Shown here piece after piece: positions 9,977-17,882 of a DNA stretch of 56,948 bases (its first letter is position 1; each line of letters starts with the position of its first letter). The notes under the pieces were generated by a model. It made no database searches. It was not told where the DNA came from and worked only from the letters and a program-made list of their open reading frames with translations. The stretch is taken from contig MGTJ01000044.1 in NCBI GenBank assembly GCA_001799395.1, forward strand, positions 1 through 56,948. The letters run 5' to 3'. Origin of the DNA: Desulfobacterales bacterium RIFOXYA12_FULL_46_15 (GTDB lineage Bacteria > Desulfobacterota > Desulfobacteria > Desulfobacterales > Desulfobacteraceae). Position numbers and translations under genes: made by a program.

Positions 9977-11005
9977 TTATGTCCGGGCAGCCTTTCTCCG
10001 TTTGATGACAAAACCGATGAATACAGCCAGGCAAAGGGTCAGAAGACCCCCCACAAGACCGGACACGGATGTGCCGGGGTTGACGGCAGGCCAGGCGCCT
10101 GCGGTTTCTTCTCCAGGATGGCTTTCTGTTGTTTTGAATCCGTAATCGGGCAGAAAAGCGGTTTTTTCCTGGATGGCTGAGAGAGAGGAGTGAATCCCTT
10201 TTTCCGGGGCCGCAAATTTTTCAACCCCTGCCGTTCTGAACATGGCCCATTCCAGCCCGTCCGGGTGGGAAGAGGCGAACCAGCTCAAGGCGCCGCCCAC
10301 AATGACGGCGGCAGCGGCAAACCCGGCCAGCACCTTACCGATGGAATATCCCCGGCCGGGTTCAGGAGAGGCCATCATAATTTCAGGCCTGCTTTTCCAT
10401 ACAAACAGGATCACGGCTGCGGTTGTTATGCCTTCAACCAGGCCGATGGCAAGATGAATGGGCAGCATCAGCGCGACAAAAACAGCAAAGGGAAGCTCTG
10501 ATATGCCTGAAAAAAAAGTCTCAAGGACAACGGAAAATGCACCCATCTGCAACCCGAGGATGGCGGAAACAAGGGCCCCGGTTATGATGGCACCCGAAGA
10601 TGCCTTGCCCCTGACAAAAAGTTTGTAGATGAGCGGATAACAGATAAAACAGGGAAAGAACCCAAGGTTGAAGATATTGCATCCCAGGGCCAGAAGACCG
10701 CCGTCGGCAAAAAACAGGGCCTGAACCGTCAGGACCGAGGCCATGGCCAGGAATGCGGCATGGGGGCCGAGAAGGATGGCCAGGATCATTCCGCCGCCGA
10801 GATGGCCGCTGGAGCCTGTGGCCGGTATGGTGAAATTGATCATCTGGGCGGCAAAAATAAAGGCCCCGATGACCCCCATGAGGGGGATTTTCCGATCATC
10901 CTGATCCTGTCTTAGTTTTTTTGAACAATATCCGATCAGGCCTGCCGAGGCTGCCCACAAGGCCCCACCCACTGCCGGGGAAATCAGCGCATCTGCCATA
11001 TGCAT
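9977..11005 (-). CDS. cbiM: ECF nickel/cobalt substrate-binding protein, CbiM/NikM fused to an N-type PDGLE domain
   Basis: This 342-residue fusion carries the metal-binding S-component and its small partner. The N-terminus MHMADALISPAVG contains His2, which in this family contributes a metal ligand through the free N-terminus. For that reason the ATG at 11005 is chosen; an in-frame GTG at 11014 would bury this residue and overlaps the ribosome site AAGGAG. Six to seven hydrophobic segments follow. At about residue 240 a linker starts containing SSHPDGLEW, the PDGLE motif, followed by an extracytoplasmic stretch and a final membrane helix ending in RRRK. This equals the fused NikMN architecture. 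Ni2+ versus Co2+ cannot be told apart by eye. It is the first gene of a four-gene operon with a structured leader. Confidence 0.92.
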   Translation of the reverse strand: MHMADALISPAVGGALWAASAGLIGYCSKKLRQDQDDRKIPLMGVIGAFIFAAQMINFTIPATGSSGHLGGGMILAILLGPHAAFLAMASVLTVQALFFADGGLLALGCNIFNLGFFPCFICYPLIYKLFVRGKASSGAIITGALVSAILGLQMGAFSVVLETFFSGISELPFAVFVALMLPIHLAIGLVEGITTAAVILFVWKSRPEIMMASPEPGRGYSIGKVLAGFAAAAVIVGGALSWFASSHPDGLEWAMFRTAGVEKFAAPEKGIHSSLSAIQEKTAFLPDYGFKTTESHPGEETAGAWPAVNPGTSVSGLVGGLLTLCLAVFIGFVIKRRKAART

Positions 11006-11057
11006 GATAAACACTCCTTTTTAACAACAAATCTTTTTTCTTTTCCGGCAAAATAAA

Positions 11058-11102
11058 AACCACGTAAAGCCGGCGTTAAAATATCCGCAAACCTTCGTGG
11101 TT
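11058..11102 (-). ncRNA. Candidate hairpin with T-run in the cbiM leader (proximal)
   Basis: On the minus strand AACCACG (11102-11096) pairs with CGTGGTT (11064-11058) across a 31-base interior. The 3' arm continues into TTTATTTT, giving a terminator-like end about 40 bases before the ribosome site. The interior contains GC-rich segments (GCGG, GCCGGC) that could fold further or act as a ligand pocket. No known riboswitch class was recognised. Confidence 0.4.
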
Positions 11103-11125
11103 GAGTTGTTATAAAGCTTACTTCT

Positions 11126-11152
11126 AAAAAAACCGGCAGGCTTCATGCCTGC
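11126..11152 (-). terminator. Strong intrinsic terminator in the cbiM leader (distal)
   Basis: On the minus strand GCAGGC, loop ATGAA, GCCTGC is a perfect 6-bp GC-rich stem followed by CGG and seven T. No minus-strand gene lies upstream; the next gene on that side is divergent. The structure can therefore only act on the cbiM leader transcript, as an attenuator, or on antisense transcription from the kinase side. Confidence 0.55.
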
Positions 11153-11166
11153 ATTAAAATTATATT

Positions 11167-11195
11167 TAAATAAGATGAATTCCCGTGAATGTCAA
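11167..11195 (-). promoter_or_regulatory. Candidate promoter of the cbiMQO operon
   Basis: Reading the minus strand, TTGACA (11195-11190) is followed after 17 bases by TATTTA (11172-11167). The -35 is perfect and the -10 is weak. It would give a leader of about 150 bases containing both hairpins. Confidence 0.35.
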
Positions 11196-11280
11196 TTATA
11201 ATATTTGAATCCCTGAAGGTTGTGTGCTATTGGGTAAATATCGCCTTAAAAAAATTATTTCTCTTCAGGAAGGGATATTG

Positions 11281-12960
11281 ATGCTGCCTATCGGTTTTAA
11301 GCAGGTTCTCTTAAATATTATAAAAAATTCCGTTTTACGATATATTCTTTTTATTTCGCTTGGGGTATCTGTTTTTTTTCATATTTACAGCAATATTTTT
11401 ATTTTTCCTCAGTTTTCAAAAACGCTGGAAGGAAGAACGGTGAATACCGAAGTGGTGGAAACCTATTTGCCGCTGATGTCAATGGGCTGGTTTGAGGGAG
11501 CCATAGAGGCCTATTACGATATTACAGCCAACCGGACCGCCTTAACCGCCTTGCTGAATCGCCTGAAAACACTAATAGGGATTTTCCATCTTATTCTTCT
11601 TGCCTTACTGTTTTTTATCCTGGTTAAAGCAGGCCGGAATATGCTGGAACGGGATATGGCAGAGACCTCATTACAGAAAGCCCGTGCAGACTTGGAAAAA
11701 ATAGTGGGTGAACGGACGGCGGAATTAAAAAAAACAAATCAGACCCTGATGGTTGAGATCGAAAACCAGAGACGTTCCGATATAGCCCTCAGGGAAAGTC
11801 AAAACCGTCTCAGGGCCATGCTGGAGTCCAATCCCGATCCCATTATCATGTATGACCTGATAGGACATCCCCAATATTTAAACCCGGCGTTTACAAGCAA
11901 ATTAGGGTGGACCCTGGATGAATTGAAAGGCGGAATCATCCCCTTTGTTCCGGAAGACCAGAAGGAATTGACGGCGCAAAAGATAAAAGAGATGTATGAA
12001 TACGGGAAAATCCTGACCTTTGAAACCAAACGGCTGACAAAGGATAACCAGATCCTTGATTTTCTTGTAAGTGCCGCCCTGACCCATGACACAGAAGGGA
12101 AGCCTGACGGCATCATTGTCAACCTGACCGATATCAGTGAGAAAAAAGCTTTGGAAGCCCAATACAAGCATTCCCAGAAGCTGGAATCCATCGGAATCCT
12201 GGCCGGCGGCATTGCCCATGATTTTAACAATATACTGGCCGGTATCATGGGGTATTCCCAGTTGGCCAGGATGAATATCTCAGACCCTGAAAAAGCAGGT
12301 GAGGACCTTGACCGGGTCATGAAAGCTGCGGATCGGGCCAAGGCTCTGGTCCGGCAGATGTTGACCTTCAGCCGTCAAACCGAATATCACAAACAGTCCA
12401 TGAAAATGCATATCATGATAAATGAAGCTCTCAAACTCATCCGGTCTTCCATCTCCTTCACCATAGAAATAAAAGAAGAGATTGCCTCAAAGGCATCGGT
12501 CATGGCAGACCCCACCCAGATCCATCAGGTGATCATGAACCTCTGCACCAATGCCTGTCATGCCATGCGGGACACCGGCGGCCTGTTAACGGTGGCGCTG
12601 AAAGAAATAAAGATCCCGGGACCGGATACGATAGCGGAACTCAACATGACGCCGGGCCGTTATCTCAGGCTTCAAATCAGCGATACGGGATCAGGCATTG
12701 CGCCTGAAATCATTGATAAAATTTTTGATCCTTATTTTTCAACAAAATTTCCGGACAAAGGAACCGGCCTGGGCCTTGCAGTTGTCCACGGCATTGTCAG
12801 GGACAGCAACGGTTATATAAAAGTATACAGCCGGCAGGGCCAGGGAACGAGTTTTTTTGTGTTCCTGCCTGTTGCAACGGAAAATGCGGATTCAGGCAAT
12901 ACTCAGGATAAAAATGATTTTCCGCCCGGCGGAACTGAAAAAAAATATGGTTGTGGATGA
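11281..12960 (+). CDS. Membrane-bound PAS histidine kinase (remnant of a hybrid kinase)
   Basis: The 559-residue sensor has a membrane helix near residues 20-42, a short extracytoplasmic part, and a second helix near 98-120. A coiled coil follows, then a PAS domain starting at ALRESQNRLRAML. The HisKA dimerisation helix carries the phosphoacceptor in GGIAHDFNN, and the HATPase domain has N-box NLCTNACHAM, DTGSGI and GTGLGLA. The ATG at 11281 has AGGAAGGG upstream; the frame is open back to 11224 without family-like sequence. The last residues (GGTEKKYGCG) look wrong for this type, which normally reads into a receiver domain. An 8-A run at 12938-12945 shifts the frame just there (see the next entry). 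The signal is unknown. Confidence 0.88.
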   Translation: MLPIGFKQVLLNIIKNSVLRYILFISLGVSVFFHIYSNIFIFPQFSKTLEGRTVNTEVVETYLPLMSMGWFEGAIEAYYDITANRTALTALLNRLKTLIGIFHLILLALLFFILVKAGRNMLERDMAETSLQKARADLEKIVGERTAELKKTNQTLMVEIENQRRSDIALRESQNRLRAMLESNPDPIIMYDLIGHPQYLNPAFTSKLGWTLDELKGGIIPFVPEDQKELTAQKIKEMYEYGKILTFETKRLTKDNQILDFLVSAALTHDTEGKPDGIIVNLTDISEKKALEAQYKHSQKLESIGILAGGIAHDFNNILAGIMGYSQLARMNISDPEKAGEDLDRVMKAADRAKALVRQMLTFSRQTEYHKQSMKMHIMINEALKLIRSSISFTIEIKEEIASKASVMADPTQIHQVIMNLCTNACHAMRDTGGLLTVALKEIKIPGPDTIAELNMTPGRYLRLQISDTGSGIAPEIIDKIFDPYFSTKFPDKGTGLGLAVVHGIVRDSNGYIKVYSRQGQGTSFFVFLPVATENADSGNTQDKNDFPPGGTEKKYGCG

Positions 12961-13216
12961 CGAGGAAGTATTTATGAAAAATCCCGGGCAGGTGGATTTC
13001 ATTATTTCAGACATCACCATGCCTTTTATGACCATCGCCGCCCTTGCTGCAAATATTCTTAAGAGCCATCCGGATCTCCCCATAATCCTATGTTCCGGAT
13101 ACAGCGACAAGATTTCCGAGAACACACTCCGTAACACCGGTATCTATAAATGTCTGGAAAAACTCGTCAGCCTGGAAAACCTTGCCTTTATCATCAGGGA
13201 AAAGCTGGATGAGTGA
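12947..13216 (+). pseudogene. Detached, internally deleted receiver-domain remnant
   Basis: This reading frame overlaps the end of the kinase gene in the +1 register. It starts MVVDDEEVF, typical of the first strand of a receiver domain, then jumps directly to NPGQVDFIISDITMP, which holds the phosphoacceptor Asp. About 30 residues (helix 1, strand 2, helix 2) are missing. The end, ILCSGYSDKI and then KCLEKLVSLENLA, matches the receiver core, but the conserved Lys-Pro is Lys-Leu. With seven instead of eight A at 12938-12945 the kinase would read through as GTEKNMVVDDEE. I infer a former hybrid kinase whose receiver is no longer functional. A sequencing error in the A run could explain the frameshift but not the deletion. 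Confidence 0.75.
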
Positions 13217-13254
13217 TCCAGAGGATAAAACCTAAAAAAAACACTCAGATCCGC

Positions 13255-13380
13255 ATGGAACATCTCTGGTTCCATTACCATGACCGGGCGGTGCTGGAAG
13301 ATATCCGCCGGATATCATACCCGTCCGCCGGCTCGGGCCGGATCAGACCCTTTGCGTGGGAAACAGGGCCAATGACCTAA
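13255..13380 (+). pseudogene. Fragment resembling the N-terminus of an ABC ATPase
   Basis: An open stretch of 41 codons begins MEHLWFHYHDRAVLEDI, close to the usual start of metal-type ABC ATPases (xxLxFxYxxxxVLExI). It then departs into sequence without a Walker A motif and stops. It probably is a relic of a gene removed by deletion. The similarity is short and was judged by eye only. Confidence 0.35.
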
Positions 13381-13717
13381 GCCTTGAAAAGACCGATGTA
13401 AATATACGCTTGCTTCTCAGGCAGTCCAACTTTTTATAACCCTTCAGAATAATGCATTATCGCTTCCTTTTTACAGGTTCAAGGATAGGTGCAAATAATC
13501 TTGATTCAACCCATTCAGGCTGATCTCCTATAAAAACCATTTTGGCAGATCTTTGCCAGATAAACAATATTTACACCACTGCAGAATTTTTGAAATGACT
13601 TTACATAGTTCAGCGATGTTGATAGGGATTGCCAGGTAATATTTTTTAATTTATGGTCGGATATCATTCAAAACTGCATGATACACTGACCTTCATAATA
13701 GCTTGTTTGACCGGAGT
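13381..13717. other. Non-coding stretch without recognisable gene
   Basis: There is no gene of convincing length in these ~340 bases. On the minus strand two short open pieces in different frames look protein-like. One is 27 codons ending at 13457 (reading FIGDQPEWVESRLFAP and then a basic tail). The other lies just upstream in another frame. They may be remnants of a decayed minus-strand gene, but I cannot name a family. Confidence 0.4.
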
Positions 13718-13746
13718 TTGACATTTTCCATAATGTGGATTAGTAT
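13718..13746 (+). promoter_or_regulatory. Promoter of the RHH gene
   Basis: TTGACA (13718-13723), a 17-base spacer and TAGTAT (13741-13746) make a good sigma-70 match. The -10 lies inside the dyad described next. Confidence 0.55.
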
Positions 13747-13769
13747 AGCTATAAAAAGCCACATCATGG
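13728..13769. promoter_or_regulatory. 42-bp imperfect dyad, candidate RHH operator
   Basis: The 42 bases are symmetric about 13748.5 with 17 of 21 pairs matching. The outer arms are CCATAATGTGG and CCACATCATGG, and the centre is the perfect palindrome TATAGCTATA. It spans the spacer, the -10 region and reaches the ribosome site GGAGGT. This is the typical layout for autorepression by a ribbon-helix-helix protein; an RNA hairpin masking the ribosome site is an alternative. Confidence 0.6.
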
Positions 13770-13778
13770 AGGTGAGAT

Positions 13779-14000
13779 ATGAGGACAATTCAAATGACCC
13801 TTGATGATAATCTCGTCAAAGCGGTCGATCGCGTTTCAAAGGAACTCCACACAAGTCGTTCCGCTTTTACAAGGAAGGCTCTGCAGGATGCGCTGGCCCG
13901 TTATAAGGTCGAGCAACTAATCCATGGTTCAACAGATCGCTGCACGGGAGCGCAAAAGCCGCGCCCCGTAAGCAACACATTATGCAAAAAAATAAATTGA
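13779..14000 (+). CDS. Orphan ribbon-helix-helix (CopG/MazE-like) antitoxin-type protein
   Basis: The 73-residue protein begins with a clear ribbon-helix-helix fold: the beta strand MRTIQMTLDD, helix 1 NLVKAVDRVSKEL, the turn HTSRSAF and helix 2 TRKALQDALARY. This is the DNA-binding domain of antitoxins that pair with MazF/PemK toxins. The expected acidic toxin-binding tail is absent; after VEQL the sequence turns into a Cys- and Pro-containing tail unlike the family, so the gene is probably truncated by frameshift or deletion. No toxin gene follows: the next gene is pcm on the other strand. DNA binding and autoregulation may survive, given the dyad in its promoter. GGAGGT precedes the ATG. 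Confidence 0.7.
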   Translation: MRTIQMTLDDNLVKAVDRVSKELHTSRSAFTRKALQDALARYKVEQLIHGSTDRCTGAQKPRPVSNTLCKKIN

Positions 14001-14018
14001 GGAATCGGCTTTCTGATG

Positions 14019-14675
14019 CTATTCATCCCAGCCGTGCTGGCCGATCAGTTTGACAAACCGGCAGGCGCCCAGATTGGTTGTTCTGATACCGGTTTCCGTT
14101 TTTTCAAGTTTCAGCAATTCCTGGGAAAAAGTTCCGCCCACAGGCATGACCAGGCGTCCTCCGATTGAAAGCTGATCGATCAATGGGGCTGGAATCTGTT
14201 GACCGCCCGCAGTAACCATAATGGCATCAAACGGGCTTTCTTCTTTCCAGCCCTGGGTTCCGTCTGAATATCGCGTGACAATATTATAATATTTTAATCT
14301 ATCAAACAGCTTTCTTGTCTGTAAAAAAAGGGTATTATTTCTTTCGATTGTATATACCTTATAGGCAATCTGGGCAAGAACGGCAGCCTGATATCCGGAC
14401 CCGGTCCCTATTTCAAGAATCCTTTCATGACCTTTTAATTCAAGACTCTGGGTCATCTCTGCAATAATATAGGGCTGAGAAATTGTCTGGCCTTCACCAA
14501 TGGGAAGCGGGAAATCGCCATAGGCACTATCAACAAGAGCTTCACTTACAAACAGATGGCGGGGGACTTTGGACATTGCCTGAATGACCAAGGGTTCGGT
14601 CACTCCCCTTGAAACAATCTGTTTTTCCACCATTTCACTTCGCCAACGTGCAAATTTCTTGGGTTCGTCTTTCAT
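14019..14675 (-). CDS. pcm: Protein-L-isoaspartate O-methyltransferase
   Basis: Pcm repairs aged proteins by methylating isoaspartyl residues with S-adenosylmethionine in the cytoplasm. The family signature PLPIGEGQTISQP is present, followed by the SAM loop EIGTGSGYQAAVLAQ and the later DAIMVTAGG motif. The protein has 218 residues from the ATG at 14675, the family norm. The frame is open to a TTG at 14711 that would add 12 residues. The start chosen begins MKDEPKKF and is preceded by TAAGGGGGG at short spacing, so the exact start is uncertain. It is divergent from the potassium channel gene. Confidence 0.92.
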   Translation of the reverse strand: MKDEPKKFARWRSEMVEKQIVSRGVTEPLVIQAMSKVPRHLFVSEALVDSAYGDFPLPIGEGQTISQPYIIAEMTQSLELKGHERILEIGTGSGYQAAVLAQIAYKVYTIERNNTLFLQTRKLFDRLKYYNIVTRYSDGTQGWKEESPFDAIMVTAGGQQIPAPLIDQLSIGGRLVMPVGGTFSQELLKLEKTETGIRTTNLGACRFVKLIGQHGWDE

Positions 14676-14783
14676 GCCCCCCTTAATACCAGCAAGATAT
14701 CCTTCCGTCAAGATGATACAATCCTTTTACCATCCTGCAAACTCATCTTGATTTTTGCCGGGAAGATCAGTAATGATGAACCC

Positions 14784-15791
14784 ATGAACAGACTTCAACA
14801 GATCATAATGGCAATCATTGTTTCCTGGGTAATATTTTTGATCGGCATAACCGGGTACATGGTGATAGAAAAATGGGATTTCTTAGATGCTGCTTATATG
14901 ACAGCCATCACCCTGGCTACAGTGGGTTTCATGGAAGTTCATGAATTGAGTTCTTCAGGAAGGATCTTCACGATTATCCTGATTTTTTCCGGTGTCGGAT
15001 ATTTTGTCTATATTGCAGGACTCATTATACAATCCATTGTTGAGGGGGAAATACGATCCATATTGGGGAGGAAAAGATTGGATAAGCAAATCAGCAAGAT
15101 GAAAAATCATTATATTATATGTGGTTACGGCCGTATCGGGAAAGTTTTATGCCAGCTCATCAAAGAAGAGACCAATGATATTGTTGTGATCGAAGAAAAA
15201 GACGATCTTATGGCGGTTCTGGAAAAAGACAAAATGCATTACCTTCACGGCAATGCATCTGATGAAGATCTCCTGGAAAAAGCAAACATCAGAAATGCAT
15301 CCTTTCTGGTAGCCGCTCTTGGAACGGATACAGCCAATGTTTTTCTTGTCCTGACTGCAAGACAGTTGAATCCTGACATTTATATCCTAGCCAGGGCCAG
15401 CAACCCAGATGTGAGGAATAAATTATTGATTGCCGGGGCAAATCTTGTGGAATCTCCTTATGATACAGGTGCCATATCCATGGGATTAAAACTTTTAAGG
15501 CCAAGCGTCAGCAGTTTTCTTGATATTGCACTTTCAAGAAAAAGCGAGGCCATTCAAATCGAAGAACTTTTTGTTCCCAAAAGTTCCCAATATACCCATA
15601 TCGCCCTGAAAGACTCCAAAATCAGGCAGGATTTTAACCTTATTATCATTGCTATAAAAAAAGCATCCGGGGAGATGCTTTTTAATCCTCACTTTGAAAC
15701 ATTGATTGAACCACAGGATACGGTCATTGTCATGGGAAAGACTGCAGACTTAAGAAAATTTTCTAACGCCATCAACCCGGAAGGGGCCTGA
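14784..15791 (+). CDS. Two-helix potassium channel with RCK (TrkA-N/TrkA-C) domains
   Basis: The 335-residue protein has a first membrane helix (residues 8-28), a pore helix and selectivity filter with the sequence TLATVGFMEVHE, and a second membrane helix (about 62-85). A cytoplasmic RCK domain follows with the nucleotide loop ICGYGRIGK (113-120) and the acidic strand end VVIEE, then a TrkA-C-like domain. The overall plan is that of MthK-type channels gating K+ flow. The filter reads TVGF in place of TVGYG, so selectivity may be altered. The ATG at 14784 is chosen because the pore family starts just before the first helix; an in-frame TTG at 14748 is less likely. The ligand is not evident. 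Confidence 0.85.
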   Translation: MNRLQQIIMAIIVSWVIFLIGITGYMVIEKWDFLDAAYMTAITLATVGFMEVHELSSSGRIFTIILIFSGVGYFVYIAGLIIQSIVEGEIRSILGRKRLDKQISKMKNHYIICGYGRIGKVLCQLIKEETNDIVVIEEKDDLMAVLEKDKMHYLHGNASDEDLLEKANIRNASFLVAALGTDTANVFLVLTARQLNPDIYILARASNPDVRNKLLIAGANLVESPYDTGAISMGLKLLRPSVSSFLDIALSRKSEAIQIEELFVPKSSQYTHIALKDSKIRQDFNLIIIAIKKASGEMLFNPHFETLIEPQDTVIVMGKTADLRKFSNAINPEGA

Positions 15792-15836
15792 AATCTGATT
15801 CACAATTGTCTTGATTTTGCCCCTGTACCGGGTAGG

Positions 15837-16424
15837 TCATATTTTATAGATCACCCGTTGATCCGTAATGATGATATCCACGGTATATTTCCTTGATTCC
15901 ATCTGAATCTGATCCACGATCTGTTCTTCATAGGCAAGGGCTACCTTTCTGCATGTCTCAGGCAGGCGGGTAATAAGCTTGTTGTAAAAATTGTTCCCCA
16001 ACCCTACCCGGCCGCCCTTATCATCAAAGGCAAGCCCGGGAATAATTGCAATATTAATTTCATCCAAAGATATTTTTTTACATCTTTCAATATCCGGTTC
16101 TAGAATATCATTGGCATTCCTGATGAGATCTTTTCCATAGCTGCTGATCTTATAGAGATTGATTGCATTTTTTGCATCTGTGAAAACCGGCAGTACAATT
16201 CCTTTTTCAATCTGAAGTGCTTTTTTAATAATTCCTTCAGTGGGAATTTCATTGCTTACAGGAGTATATAAAAAGGCGAGGTGAGCCTCCATAAAATTTG
16301 CAAATTCAAACAGCCGATGCTCAATCTTTCCATATTTGATAGAAAGTTCTTCTTTTGTAAGGTTTTTCAGTCGCTCAGCCACAACCGCCAGATTATTATT
16401 TTTTACATTCTTCATATCATCCAT
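15837..16424 (-). CDS. 5-formyltetrahydrofolate cyclo-ligase family protein
   Basis: The 195-residue protein matches the family that converts 5-formyl-THF to methenyl-THF with ATP. Recognisable parts are the N-terminal helix with the TKEEL and KYGKIEHRLF region, YTPVSNEIPT (substrate side), VLPVF, the IIPGLAFDDKGGRVGLGNNFYNK loop split across the P-loop-like site, and VALAYEEQIVDQIQ near the end. The glycine-rich loop usually reads GxGKGYYDR; here it is GLGNNFYN, a weakened version. The ATG at 16424 has AGAGGA upstream, so the 17 residues further upstream in frame are not included. It is convergent with the channel gene. Function is likely but the loop change makes activity less certain. Confidence 0.8.
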   Translation of the reverse strand: MDDMKNVKNNNLAVVAERLKNLTKEELSIKYGKIEHRLFEFANFMEAHLAFLYTPVSNEIPTEGIIKKALQIEKGIVLPVFTDAKNAINLYKISSYGKDLIRNANDILEPDIERCKKISLDEINIAIIPGLAFDDKGGRVGLGNNFYNKLITRLPETCRKVALAYEEQIVDQIQMESRKYTVDIIITDQRVIYKI

Positions 16425-16601
16425 AACTTTCGTTCCTCTGATCACAAAAAAAGTTTCCCCAAATATTATACACATGTCTCAAATTGTCAACCTGCAATAA
16501 TCATTGACTGTTTACACCCTGCATGCTATCAGGGTAAGATCGTTGGAGAATCTTACGGATGTTGTAATCTGCTAACTTTTATGAGGAAAAATTAAGGAAA
16601 A

Positions 16602-17882
16602 ATGCTGGATTTAAAATTTATTAACACCCATCTGGAAGCTGTTAAAAACGGCATGAATAAAAGAAGAGCCAAGATAGACTTTTCCCTTTTGTCGGATAAT
16701 GATGAAAAAAGAAAATCATTGCTTTTAAACATAGAAGAATTAAGGCATACACGGAATACGGTTTCAGATGAGATTGCAAAATTAAAAAAATCAGGGGAAG
16801 ATGCAAACCCTCTCATCCAAAAAATGAAAGATGTGTCAGATACCATTAAAACACTTGATAAAGATCTTGCTATCGTAGAAACTGGTATCCAGAACTTTCT
16901 CATCTCATTACCAAATATTCCCCATGATGATGTGCCTGTCGGCAAAGATGAAACGGACAACCAACTTGTAAAAACATATGGAGACCCAAGAAAATTCGAT
17001 TTTGAAATCAAACCCCACTGGGAAATCGGTGAAAATTTAGGCATTCTTGATCTGACAAGAGCCAGCAAGCTTGCCGGGGCAAGATTCCCGCTTTATTTCG
17101 GAAACGGAGCAAGGCTTGAAAGGGCATTGATCAATTTCATGCTGGATATCCATGTTTCGCAGCATGGGTACAAGGAGACACTTCCACCTTTTATTGTGAA
17201 CAGGGCAACCATGACGGGTACCGGGCAATTGCCCAAATTTGGCGAAGAGCTTTTTAAACTCGAGGGATGGGATTATTTTCTTATCCCGACATCTGAGGTT
17301 CCCATGACCAATATTTATGCCAATGAGATTATCGACGAATCGCTGCTTCCCTGCAAATTCACGGCCTATACGCCCTGCTTCAGATCCGAGGCCGGGTCTT
17401 ATGGAAAAGATACAAAGGGCCTGATCCGACAACACCAGTTTAATAAAGTGGAACTTGTCAAATTAACAACGCCCGAATCTTCGTTTGAAGAACTGGAATC
17501 CCTGCTTGCAAATGCCGAAAAAATCCTTCAGCTTCTTGAACTCCCCTATCAGGTCCTTTCTCTTTGTACCGGTGATCTTGGTTTTTCTGCTGCCAAAACC
17601 TATGATATTGAAGTCTGGATGCCCAGCCAGGATAAATACAGGGAAATCTCTTCCTGCAGTAATTGTCTTGATTTCCAAGCTAGACGGGCCGGTATCCGGT
17701 TTAAAAGGAAAGGCGGGAAAAAACCGGAATACGTCCATACCTTAAACGGGTCAGGGCTTGCAGTCGGCAGAACATTTGCCGCCATACTGGAAAATTATCA
17801 GAATCCTGACGGTTCTGTGATGATCCCTGAAATATTAATTCCGTATATGGGAGGTCAAAAGATTATTCGCCATGATGCCTGA
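16602..17882 (+). CDS. serS: Seryl-tRNA synthetase
   Basis: SerS charges tRNA-Ser (and tRNA-Sec) with serine. The 426 residues have the N-terminal long coiled-coil arm that grips the variable arm of the tRNA (about residues 25-100). The class II core follows, with motif 2 in [20 protein letters not shown] and motif 3 in [18 protein letters not shown]. The conserved TSEVP substrate loop is present. Length is normal. A clear AAGGAAAA ribosome site precedes the ATG. The 3' end overlaps thrC by 11 bases, so the two are co-transcribed. The upstream region of ~120 bases shows no T-box or attenuator. Confidence 0.97.
   Translation: MLDLKFINTHLEAVKNGMNKRRAKIDFSLLSDNDEKRKSLLLNIEELRHTRNTVSDEIAKLKKSGEDANPLIQKMKDVSDTIKTLDKDLAIVETGIQNFLISLPNIPHDDVPVGKDETDNQLVKTYGDPRKFDFEIKPHWEIGENLGILDLTRASKLAGARFPLYFGNGARLERALINFMLDIHVSQHGYKETLPPFIVNRATMTGTGQLPKFGEELFKLEGWDYFLIPTSEVPMTNIYANEIIDESLLPCKFTAYTPCFRSEAGSYGKDTKGLIRQHQFNKVELVKLTTPESSFEELESLLANAEKILQLLELPYQVLSLCTGDLGFSAAKTYDIEVWMPSQDKYREISSCSNCLDFQARRAGIRFKRKGGKKPEYVHTLNGSGLAVGRTFAAILENYQNPDGSVMIPEILIPYMGGQKIIRHDA

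Noticed and set aside
11041-11110. Plus-strand resemblance to a cyclic di-GMP (GEMM-I) riboswitch because of a short CGTAAAGCC-like motif.
   Set aside because: Only a few bases agree, the second stem and tetraloop receptor are absent, and the T-runs indicate minus-strand function.
11015-11223. Cobalamin riboswitch in front of cbiM.
   Set aside because: No B12 box (AGYCAGGAGACCTGCC-like) was found on the minus strand.
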